DNA from: Megaustenia siamemsis
Taxonomy: Eukaryota; Mollusca; Gastropoda; Stylommatophora; Ariophantidae
Assembly: GCA_032433765.1 (NCBI GenBank)
Contig: JAVIAB010000008.1
Coordinates: forward strand, 39,102,179-39,166,178
DNA length: 64,000 nt
Reading direction: 5' to 3'
In this document: positions 55,995 through 64,000 of the stretch, one piece after another
Position numbering within the stretch: the first letter of the stretch is position 1
Layout: each line of letters starts with the position of its first letter
Notes under the pieces: model-generated
Told to the model about the DNA's origin: nothing
Databases searched by the model: none
What the model saw: only the letters and a program-made list of their open reading frames with translations
Position numbers and translations under genes: made by a program

Positions 55995-56660
55995 TATTTA
56001 CATATATATATATATATACGTTTTTACATACGGCTGGAAACAGGCTAATGATGCTTGGTTAAACAAAACTCATTGCTATATGAACATTACAACTACACCA
56101 TATCAAAAATAAAATACTTCAAACCAATAGTAGCACCTCATATTTAGCAAGGCAGCCAACAAGACGACACATTTTCACTGAAAAAGTAACATCTGGGTCA
56201 CGCAACTTTGCACAGTACTACCGTAACATCAACATTGTGCCAACAAATCATCTACTTACTGTTACTATTCGCACACCATAAGAGTAAGATATACAATATA
56301 CAAATTTAACACCTGCACTGTACAATTAAAAGCATATGTACTTTACCCGTCAACTGTTAACAGTACTCTCGTTATACATCGACATTTTATCACAAACAAG
56401 TACACTCTAGCAGCGTAGTATCTACACTCTACCGTTAAAAATGTTTATTTATTCCGCTAGAGCATTATATATGCTCTACCCACTTAACAACTCATTGTCC
56501 CAAAATGGCGGCTGTGTAAACACGTGTTTCCCATTCGGCTACACGGACAGCTGTGTCGAGTGTTGTCAAAGAACAGGTTATTGTCTGTAGCTGGTTATAT
56601 GTTCATGCAACTGGACGTGCATTGTCAGTGGGGTTGAATGACAGGCACATTTTCAATGTA
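55995..56660. other. No recognised gene; CAAAATGGCGGC and CACGTG near 56501
   Basis: CAAAATGGCGGC (56501-56512) resembles a YY1 site and CACGTG (56521-56526) an E-box. No transcript or downstream gene supports a promoter. Confidence 0.35.
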
Positions 56661-56665
56661 GATGC

Positions 56666-56992
56666 GAATGTACATCATTATCCTTGGTCCAAAGATGAAT
56701 GAGATATCCTCTAATGTACATCATTATCCTCGGTTCAAAGATTAATGAGATATCCTCTAATGTACATCATTATCCTCGGTCCAAAGATGAATGAAATATC
56801 CTCTAATGTACATCATTATCCTCGGTTCAAAGATTAATGAGATATCCTCTAATGTACATCATTATTCTCGGTTCAAAGATTAATGAGATATCCTCTAATG
56901 TACATCATTATCCTCGGTTCAAAGATTAATGAGATATCCTCTAATGTACATCATTATCCTCGGTCTCAAAGATTAATGAGATATCCTCGAAT
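56666..56992. repeat. 46-bp minisatellite, about 7 copies
   Basis: Unit AATGTACATCATTATCCTCG plus GTTCAAAGATTAATGAGATATCCTCT; copies nearly identical. Confidence 0.96.
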
Positions 56993-56994
56993 GC

Positions 56995-57305
56995 ACAAAT
57001 AGTACGGCTTCAGGTATCGCTTAACAACCATCATCAATGTTTTATTTCTGTTTTTTTTTTAAATTATTTTAAGAGAAGCCGTGTCGTGTGTCCACCATTG
57101 GAAGTAGTTCTCTGAACTATGTGCCACATTTATCAATCAGCACTCACTTGTGGTTTCTGAAAGCTGTAATTGCACAACGACCATAATCAGGCTCGACTGA
57201 TTTAAACCACATCCATCTATTACTTTATAAGGCCTCTGGGTTGAAAGGGAAATCCCGGAATCAACTAAAACTTGTGACATCGTCAGTTTTGCGAGCTATA
57301 CACTG
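56995..57305. other. No recognised feature
   Basis: Nothing recognised. Confidence 0.4.
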
Positions 57306-57307
57306 AC

Positions 57308-57735
57308 TAGCTAAAAAGAAGGGTTTCCTGTCTAGCTGTTTAGGAGGGGCTCCTGTCTAGCTGTTTAGGAGGGGCTCCTGTCTAGCTGTTTAGGAGGGGC
57401 TCCTGTCTAGCTGTTTATGAGGGTTTCCTGTCTAGCTGTTTAGGAGGGGCTCCTGTCTAACTGTTTAGGAGGGGCTCCTGTCTTAGCTGTTTAGGAGGGT
57501 TTCCTGCCTAGCTGTTTAGGAGGGGTTCCCGTCTTAGCTGTTTAGGAGGGGCTCTTGTCTTAGCTGTTTAGAAGGGTTTCCCGTCTTAGCTGTTTAGAAG
57601 GGTTTCCCGTCTTAGCTGTTTAGGAGGGGCTCTTGTCTTAGCTGTTTAGGAGGGGTTCCTGTCTAGCTGTTTAGAAGGGTTTCCCGTCTTAGCTGTTTAG
57701 GAGGGGTTCCTGTCTAGCTAAAAAGAAGGGTTTTA
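57308..57735. repeat. 25/26-bp minisatellite
   Basis: About 16 units of GTCTAGCTGTTTAGGAGGGG plus CTCCT. 26-bp variants with GTCTTAGC are concentrated in the second half. Confidence 0.95.
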
Positions 57736-57859
57736 TCTAGCTGTATTGAAGGTTTTCAAATCTATCTGTTTAGTTAGTGGTCCCCATCTACAAGGCTAAG
57801 AAACGAACTTTGTTGTCTTTATTTCTTTACTTTGTGTGTTCGTGTAATCCGTCGTATTT

Positions 57860-57905
57860 TTCTCTATCTAATGATGGAGACTCTGTAAGTCGAAACGTTT
57901 GTCGT
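57860..57905 (+). repeat. Stem-loop motif related to R1
   Basis: CTAATGATGGAGACTCTGTA then AGTCGAAACGTTTG: GACT/AGTC can pair, followed by GAAACG as in the R1 motif. Confidence 0.4.
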
Positions 57906-58079
57906 TGAGTCCTGTCTTAAATATCAATAAAGGAAACACCAAAACACTTACTTACAAGCGATTATTTGTTTTCTCATGTAGACAATATTTCAGCGAATTA
58001 CTTGGAATAAGTCACACGGTGGCTGAAGCTGCTTCTGCCACGTCTTATTGGTTTATTATGCTGCCACTATTACAGATAA

Positions 58080-58720
58080 TATAGATAATATACAGATAAC
58101 AAAGACAAGTGGAACAATATTAAAACAGGTAAATGAATTTTCATATTTGGGAACTATGTTAACCTCAGACAGAAGATGTACAAAAGAGGTGAGATGCAGA
58201 ATGGCTAAGGCAAAAGCAGCTTTCGAAAAAATGAGGAAGATACTATGCTACCCATTTTTGACAATAGAAACAAGAAAAGGAGTTCTTAAATGTTATGTAG
58301 AGTCAGTCTTAACATATGGATGTGAATCATGGACAATATGACAACAGACAAGAAAATCACTGGAGTCTGTAGAAATGTGGTTTTACAGAAGAATGTTGAG
58401 AATACCATGGACAGCTAAGAAGAGTAATGAAATTGTTCTGAAAGAGGTCAAAGCAAAAAGAGAGTTAATTTCCAATATTAGGAAGAAACAATCAACATTT
58501 TTTGGCCATGTAATGAGAAGAGAACAACTGGAATATATTTTAACAACTGGAAAAATTGAGGGACGAAGAGGTAGAGGGAAGCAAAGAGAAAATAACAGAC
58601 AGCTTAAGAGAATTTTTTTTGGCAGAAGGTCAACAACAGAAATGATAAATACCTGTCGAGATCGAAAGTTGTGGAGAGACATGATCACCTACGCCTGCAG
58701 GCCCGGTCCTGGATGATGAT
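58080..58720 (+). mobile_element. LINE B, longest copy
   Basis: Plus strand. ILKQVNEFSYLGTMLTSDRR, CTKEVRCRMAKAKAAFEKMR, GVLKCYVESVLTYGCESWTI then a stop (TGA), then WFYRRMLRIPWTAKKSNEIV, KKQSTFFGHVMRREQLEY, GRRGRGKQREN, GRRSTTEMINTCRDRKLW and an ATGATGATG tail. YLGTMLTSD and YGCESW are post-palm LINE motifs. The catalytic core is absent; 5' truncated. One in-frame stop and a small deletion near 58590. Confidence 0.88.
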
Positions 58721-58824
58721 GATGTTGCTGCCACATTAATGTGGCAAAAGCTGCATCGGTTTTCTTGATTGCCTTCAGCAGGTGCTGAAGTTGCAGCTTG
58801 CCCGTATGACCTTGCAGTGCAATG

Positions 58825-58990
58825 TTCATCAACATCATGTACCAAGCCTACTGGCGCAGATGATCATGTCTCTTCACAACTTTTTAATTCTACAGATATT
58901 TTCTATATATTTCTGCAGATAGTTCTAATGTCAACTTCATGGTCAGCCATTCTGGTCAGGCTGTCTGGTATTTTTTTCTCAGAATTCTTT
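58825..58990 (-). mobile_element. LINE B 3' fragment, inverted relative to 58080
   Basis: Minus strand. CATCATGTACCAAGCCTACT, GATCATGTCTCTTCACAACT and GGCTGTCTGGTATTTTTT match the LINE B 3' end seen at 60843. Heavily decayed. Confidence 0.6.
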
Positions 58991-58994
58991 CACG

Positions 58995-59400
58995 ATTTCT
59001 TTTTATGAATTTTCCAAATGCCACACTATGCTCTAGCTAGCTATCCTCTTTTTTTTCGATAACTATTATTGTTTCTTCTCGTTGTTTGTAGTAATGTCAA
59101 TTTTTACCTTGATCTTTTTAGAAAGTCTTTTAAATACGTGTTTTCTGTATGCACCCGTCAGAGAATAACTGAAGCAATAAAACAGTGAACCACGTGTGGT
59201 TAGCTAAACTGTTTCAGCAAATAGTTTCAGCAGGACATAATTACGTGTAGCTACTGTAAGTGGGTTTTGAATACAACTAATTATGTGATAGTTTAAGTAT
59301 GTTTCTGTTTATGGACGAACCAGACTATTAATATCATCATCTGCTATTTTATCCGGTTGGAAATTAGCTCATATGACAGATACTTTTCAGTTTTCTTTCT
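58995..59400. other. No recognised feature
   Basis: Nothing recognised. Confidence 0.45.
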
Positions 59401-59404
59401 GCCC

Positions 59405-59535
59405 TACGAGTCAATCCCAGCAACTATCTAAAAATATGCTGATGTCGGATATGTTTAGCCACAAGACGCAAATATACTACAACACAACACATCATACGCC
59501 CACTTAACGCCATATAAGGACGGATGATTTCATTA
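59405..59535 (+). repeat. Interspersed repeat R2, copy 3
   Basis: ATGCTGATGTCGGATATGTT, GACGCAAATATACTACAACA and CATATAAGGACGGATGA follow the R2 order. Confidence 0.55.
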
Positions 59536-59569
59536 CTTGTCGATAAATCGTGAGGAAAAACAAAAGAAA

Positions 59570-59660
59570 GAAGAACGTTGCCACAAACACAATATAACAA
59601 ACACCATATAACAAACATCATATAACAAACACCATATAACAAACATCATATAACAAACAA
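59570..59660. repeat. About 16-bp repeat (ACCATATAACAAACAT)
   Basis: Five units, alternating ACCAT/ATCAT. A SINE1 fragment lies at its right edge and ATGTAACAAACACTATAG follows the SINE. Confidence 0.9.
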
Positions 59661-59778
59661 CGGGCGTAATACCAACTACATTACTCCAAAAATCATGTGC
59701 TGAAGGTCTGTAAAAGTTATGGTCACTAACACCATATTCCCTATACGTCACATAGCGAGACGGGCTCTTTAGTTTTTT
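59661..59778 (+). mobile_element. SINE1, 5' truncated
   Basis: Starts at ACGGGCGTAATACC, so the tRNA head is missing. ATAACAAACA before and GTAACAAACA after suggest insertion within the 16-bp array. Confidence 0.85.
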
Positions 59779-59906
59779 CTATGTAACAAACACTATAGAT
59801 ACATTTTAAATACAATTATTAGCATGTAACGCGTACTCTTGTCTGGAATTAACAATTCTAAAACTTCGAGAACGTTATTTTCACTGAGGCTAATGCTTAA
59901 ATTCGA

Positions 59907-60152
59907 GGGAGCCGCGATAGCTCAGTGGTTAGTGAACTGGACTACAAAGGACAAGAGGCCGAGTTCGATCCTGATCGACGGCTTCCGGGTTCACCCAGTC
60001 TTACATTGGTACCGGATTTTTGTCTGGGAAAGTAAAGCGGCATGGGTGTAATACCGACCACATTACCCCAAAAACCATGTGACGAAGGTCTGTAAAATTG
60101 ATGGTCACTAACACCATATTCCCTGGACGTCACGTGGCGTGACATGGCTCTT
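59907..60152 (+). mobile_element. SINE1 copy
   Basis: GGGAGCCGCGATAGCTCAG head, B box GTTCGATCCTG, full body, ending GACATGGCTCTTTTTT. Flanks TTAAATTCG and TTGAATTTG may be a worn duplication. Confidence 0.9.
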
Positions 60153-60159
60153 TTTTATG

Positions 60160-60525
60160 TTTGAATTTGGATGTAACGTTTAGATTAAGGACGAAATAGT
60201 AGGAGCCCATGAAGTGGGGCAGGCAGAGCAATGGGGTCTTGTTATGTCGTTTATATCCCGCATATTGCCCCAACAATCATAAACTCGATAGTTTACCCAC
60301 TTCAAATAAACAAAAACCACGGATGCATGACAATTACTGTAAACATTTGTGTTAGTGGATATTTTCCGAGGATATTCAATTATAATCAATAAACCAACAT
60401 ATATATTTTGAAATAAACTAAGTAATACATTGTTGAGACAATAACATTGACAAGGCAGAAACGAAATTGACAAGACTAATCAATCGGCTAAGAATAGGGG
60501 ACAGGTAAATAATTGCGGTGCTGCG
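60160..60525. other. No recognised feature
   Basis: Nothing recognised. Confidence 0.45.
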
Positions 60526-60527
60526 GT

Positions 60528-60758
60528 ATAGCTGGCAGCAAGGAGCCAGTAGTGGGGGTGTAACGTTCACTCCTATAAGGTATGGGGACAGCTTTACAGG
60601 AAAGAAATACAATACAACACTGACGTTTCGGACTACATTCGGTCTTCTTCAGAAATCGAGGACAACGACAACAAACGGTGAGGCACAGATAGATATTGCT
60701 ACATCTAGGATGGTTAAGTTAGGGGGGAAGTGGATCGAGGGACAAGGGATGGGATGAT

Positions 60759-60765
<7 letters not shown>
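60528..60765 (-). repeat. Interspersed repeat R1, copy 2 (uninterrupted)
   Basis: Minus-strand match to 46738-47225 without the SINE. Contains CTGAAGAAGACC-loop-GTCCGAAACGTC (inverted, about 60628-60657). Confidence 0.8.

Positions 60766-60793
<28 letters not shown>
60765..60793. repeat. GA microsatellite
   Basis: Uninterrupted GA run of about 29 bases at the edge of R1. Confidence 0.95.
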
Positions 60794-60795
<2 letters not shown>

Positions 60796-60842
60796 TGTTA
60801 CATAACAGAGGATAGGTGAAATGTAGAAATACAGAAATATCA

Positions 60843-61425
60843 TCATTATCATCAAGTACCGGGCATGTTGGCGTAAGTGATCATGTCTCTCCACAACTTC
60901 AGATCTCGTCAGTCATTTATCATTTCTGTTGTTGACCTTCTGCCAAGCCATTCTCTTAACGCTTTCCGTACGGAAGCTTTTTATCGATGCAGCTAAAGAG
61001 ATTTCAGTGACAATATTTTTCGTGGTTTAGGAATCAAACTACATATTTATATTTATCTAACATATAATATATTATATATGAATTTTTAGATAATTGAGCA
61101 AGGTATTAGATTTCACCACTACAAAGATGATACAAGACATGTAAAAAGATTATGGTTTGATGGCGTTCACACTAACCAAATTGAGAGTGGAGCACAGTGC
61201 GTCGAAACGTACGGAAAGAGTTAAGCTGTCTGGTATTCTTTCACTTTGCTTCCCTCTATCTCTTCGTCCCTCATTTTCCCAGTTGTTACAAAAAAATTCA
61301 GCTGTTCTATTCTCATTACATAGCCAAAAAATTATTATTGTTTCTTCCTAATATTGGAAATTTGCTCTCTTTTTGCTATGACCTCTTTCAGAACATTTTT
61401 ATTACTCTTCTTAGCTGTCCATGTA
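60843..61425 (-). mobile_element. LINE B 3' fragment, split by a MITE
   Basis: Minus strand. 60843-60955 holds the 3' end (CATCATTATCATCAAGT, GATCATGTCTCTCCACAACT, CTTCTGCCAAGCCATTCTC). 61221-61425 continues inward. The MITE sits exactly at the TTAA that is intact in the LINE B copy at 18530-18795. Confidence 0.88.
60960..61220. mobile_element. piggyBac-type MITE, copy 2
   Basis: TTAA on both sides (60956-60959, 61221-61224). Inverted ends CGCTTTCCGTACGG and CGTACGGAAAGAG. 261 bp, no coding potential. Related to 35605-35880. The empty site is known from paralogous LINE B. Confidence 0.92.
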
Positions 61426-61599
61426 GAAATATAAGTATAGTGAAATAATTGTAAACAAATAAAAATTTGATGGCAGTCACTCCGCTTGTGGTGGAAGATC
61501 GTTATCAAATGTCGGGGAGAGAATTTATGACCTGTCATGTGGTAAAACTTAGAAATCAGCAACGAACAACCATACATTTAATCTTAGTGCACACTGTTA

Positions 61600-62330
61600 T
61601 TATCTTTTTATTTTACTTCCTCGTTTACATTTCAGCGTCGAAGGTAGAAATAGTTTGTGGTCTTTTTTGCTTTTGGTATGCCTCCTAGTGTTTTCAATAT
61701 TCAATCATTCCACATTTTTCGTGGTCGGCACTTGGGATTGGTGATCACGTACCGTTTATTAAGTCTCGTTGTGTTTCTTTGTGGCGTGCCCAAACCGTTG
61801 TATCTGTTATTTCTTTATGTATACAATGGCAAGAAACGACTTGTTCACCAAACTCAAAATAGGAGCTACCAGCCAGTGCCACTGTACACTGGATAACATG
61901 ACAACAAAACATGTTCTACAGGATTGCCCTCAGTACACAGACCTGAGAAGGACAATGTGGTCCACACCTACCTCCCTGGAAGAGAAACTATACGGGGCAA
62001 CCGAATTACTTAAACAGACAACCGCCTCCATGAGAGAGTCTGCATTCTTAGTCTGGATGAGCCATGATCTCAGAAGAAGAAATATTCAATGGTGGAAATT
62101 AATCCTAGTTTTGTTTTACTCAGTTCTTTATTTCTCATCTTATCTCTCAGACTGTTTCTATTTTCCAGGCTTGTGTCTAACACATTTCGTTTCGGTAGTA
62201 GTCATTCTTTCTAATTCTTGTTGAATTCTACGTCAACGTCTGGCATTGATAGCACAATTTTGAAATACAAATTCTGCATCCAGTGTATTTCTTTGTTAGA
62301 CAGTGGTGGTGTCGTCTGTACAATGATTTC
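61600..62330 (-). mobile_element. LINE C fragment, split by another LINE tail
   Basis: Minus strand. 61600-61829 (TTTCAGCGTCGAAGGTAGAA, TTTTTCGTGGTCGGCACTTG) is the 3' end of the family. 62093-62330 (TCTTATCTCTCAGACTGTTT, GTGTCTAACACATTTCGTTT) continues inward. Foreign LINE sequence lies between. Decayed. Confidence 0.78.
61830..62082 (+). mobile_element. LINE C-terminal tail with Cys-His motif, inserted in LINE C
   Basis: Translation NDLFTKLKIGATSQCHCTLD, TTKHVLQDCPQYTDLRRTMW, SLEEKLYGATELLKQT. The C-x-C-x(n)-H-x-L-x-x-CP pattern is the zinc-like tail of RNase H-bearing (Jockey-type) LINEs. TATACAATGG (61820-61829) and TATTCAATGG (62083-62092) are a target duplication with one mismatch. Frame still open. 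Confidence 0.8.
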
Positions 62331-62347
62331 AAATCATACTTTACTAT

Positions 62348-62545
62348 AGTAAGTAAGTAAAATGTCCCGTCACAACAAGTGGCGTTTAGGGAATATGGTG
62401 TTAGTGACCATAATTTGTATAGATCTCCGGCACATGATTTTTGGGGTAATGTGGTCGGTAGTACGCCCGTGCCGCTTTACTTTGATAGAAAAAAACCGAT
62501 TCCCATTTAAGTCAAGTTCACTAACCACTGAGCTATCGTGGCTCA
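62348..62545 (-). mobile_element. SINE1 with perfect 13-bp target duplication, B box deleted
   Basis: Minus strand. CATACTTTACTAT at 62335-62347 and 62546-62558. About 45 bases around the B box are missing, leaving A box directly next to the body. Confidence 0.92.
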
Positions 62546-62610
62546 CATACTTTACTATGATGGTACTTTATTACATAATGCTTGCTTGCGTTCGACCGAT
62601 GACTAAAGGA

Positions 62611-62830
62611 GTACACCTCTTCATCATCCGCCCTTTAAAAGGACGTTATGTGGGTGTGTCTGCGTTGTGTTGTGGTTTGAGGTGTAACTGTAATATTTGC
62701 GCTCAACTCATCCGACTTCAGCACGACATTTTTGAGTACCGGGTTGTCTTCCCTCTTCGATCCCTACTCACTTGGCCAGACTAGACAGGTTAGTCTGTTA
62801 CTAGAGGCACCACGGAGAGGTGGAGCAGGG
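62611..62830 (-). repeat. Interspersed repeat R2, copy 4, inverted
   Basis: Minus strand: GGATCGAAGAGGGAAGACAA, CCGGTACTCAAAAATGTCGT, GCTGAAGTCGGATGAGTTGA, ACGTCCTTTTAAAGGGCGGA. Best-preserved R2 copy. Confidence 0.65.
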
Positions 62831-63029
62831 TCTGGATGGTTCTTGTTCACCGATCCTAGCGCAAGCCATCAGCTGTGGGTCGTTGACAACTTCCAGCTCT
62901 GGTACTGTGAGGCGCGCCTTCGCCTCCTGTTACGTAATGATTTACTTGGTACTGGAATTATCTTTTTTTTTTTTTTAAACCCGAGAGACCTACCATTTTC
63001 TATCCTTATCCATGCATCGTCATAAACAG

Positions 63030-63418
63030 TAGTCAAACAAATGAAAAGACGATTAGAGGCCACAGAGATGGGATTTCTCAGAAGAATGTTGGAAGTTCCC
63101 TGGACAGGAAAAAGACCAATAAGAACATTCTCAAAGAGGCCAACACAAAAAGGAAACTCCTAAAAAAATATCAGGAAGAAACAATCAACATTTTTCGGGT
63201 ACATCATGAGAAGAGTGAAAGTTGGAATACTTGGTTACAACTGCAAAATAAAAGGAAAGAGAGATTGTGGAAGACAAAGAGAGAAAATACTGGATAGCTT
63301 GGTGTCATGGCATTGAAAACAGTCAACAACAGAACTGATACGATGCACTGTAGATAGAAGATTGGGGAAGGACACGATTGCCTATATCAACCGGTATGAC
63401 ACATGATGATGATGATGC
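63030..63418 (+). mobile_element. LINE B-like fragment (divergent subfamily)
   Basis: Plus strand: QMKRRLEATEMGFLRRMLEV, PWTGKRP, NILKEANTKRKLLKKYQEE-like codons, FFGYIMRR, DCGRQREKILDSLVSWHW, TVDRRLGKDTIAYINRYDT and ATGATGATGATG. Same plan as LINE B, with frame changes. 7862-7966 belongs to the same subfamily. Confidence 0.75.
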
Positions 63419-63421
63419 TGA

Positions 63422-63730
63422 GTCATGCAAACAGCAATACCAGTGTCAGCAATCTAAGGCTGATCAAGACCTCATTATGTCATTTCATAAGAATTTTTAC
63501 CAAAACAGACTAGTTAACGAGGTGACTATGGCCATCGTTAGTCCCAGCAATAATGGTGGTCTGGTGGTATACACGGTTTGGTATTGCACCACTTTGGGAA
63601 GAAAGAGCTCAATTTTTGCCAAAAGAATACGGGTTTACAAGAACGGCGAATCAATACAGAGGAAGAGGTATGTTTACAGCACTCGGGAAAAAATGACAAA
63701 TAATCAACAACAGAAAAAAAAAACAAAGAA
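63422..63730. other. No recognised feature
   Basis: A 137-codon plus-strand frame (63378-63791) crosses the LINE tail and the tRNA-like remnant, so it is not a gene. Confidence 0.45.
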
Positions 63731-63734
63731 CAAT

Positions 63735-63825
63735 ATATGGACCGAAGCAGGATCGAACCCGTACTCAGTGGCACATCGCCTTGCCGCGTAAAGCCAAACG
63801 CTAGGGAACACTGCTACTCAGCTAA
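63735..63825 (-). repeat. tRNA-like SINE head or tRNA remnant
   Basis: Minus strand: GGGTTCGATCCTGC B box with a tRNA-like upstream region (TAGCAGTGTTCCCTAGCG). The fold of a true tRNA is not convincing. Confidence 0.4.
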
Positions 63826-64000
63826 CTAAAAGAACGGCACTACAGTACACTAATCTTCAATTCATTGTTTTAATACTCTCATCACTATAAGCAAAATCTG
63901 TTCATCAACAATCCAACCACAGATAGCACAGAAGTCGTTAGTTAACTCACTTCTGTTAACACACCTATTTTAGCACACGAATTATGTCTTTGACCAACGG

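Noticed and set aside
63378..63791. 137-codon frame near the right end
   Set aside because: Spans a LINE tail and a tRNA-like remnant.

Overview
This looks like a eukaryotic, almost certainly metazoan, intergenic window built from mobile-element remnants and tandem repeats. I can support no host protein-coding gene, rRNA or functional tRNA gene. The mix of RTE-type LINE fragments with apurinic endonuclease domains, tRNA-headed SINEs, Tc1/mariner-type elements, a piggyBac-type MITE, a Penelope-like fragment and very many minisatellites suggests a lophotrochozoan, perhaps a mollusc. That assignment is an inference from repeat style, not from a host gene.

Layout. 1-5 kb: three tandem arrays (CA-rich about 30 bp, 28 bp, 25 bp) separated by decayed LINE tails, one interrupted by a SINE. 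5-9.6 kb: dense SINE region, including a composite SINE with an extra tRNA-like 5' module and a SINE broken by a LINE tail. 10-12 kb: a 61-bp array grown from the 3' end of a LINE, then a CCCTG array. 12-15.5 kb: a Penelope-like fragment abutting the longest LINE in the window (LINE A, minus strand; RT and endonuclease pieces, frameshifted). 16-19 kb: SINEs, small arrays, LINE tails. 19.3-22.5 kb: a Tc1/mariner-superfamily transposon with an uninterrupted transposase (D174, D267, E351; 83 residues between the last two), fused to a decayed relative and sitting inside a 13-bp array that itself grew inside an old SINE. 23.5-24.9 kb: a mariner-like element with near-perfect terminal inverted repeats and one frameshift. 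25-41 kb: LINE fragments of families A, B, C, D, E and F, SINEs, 31-, 36- and 48-bp arrays, a piggyBac-type MITE, and long AT-rich stretches with nothing recognisable. 42-49 kb: large arrays (TAATC/CCAT/ATCT, 44 bp, G-rich 17 bp, 42 bp). 49-64 kb: SINEs, LINE fragments, arrays, two unnamed interspersed repeats (called R1 and R2 here) and a second MITE copy.

Family labels (LINE A-H, SINE1-3, R1, R2) are local names. The main SINE family (SINE1, about 22 copies or remnants) has A- and B-box promoter motifs, a conserved body, a T-rich or TTTAC-type tail and, in many copies, clear target-site duplications. Several nested insertions can be proved inside the window because an uninterrupted copy of the host repeat is also present.

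The only plausible intact protein is the DD83E transposase at 19927-21204. Most other long open frames come from arrays whose unit is a multiple of three or lacks stop codons.
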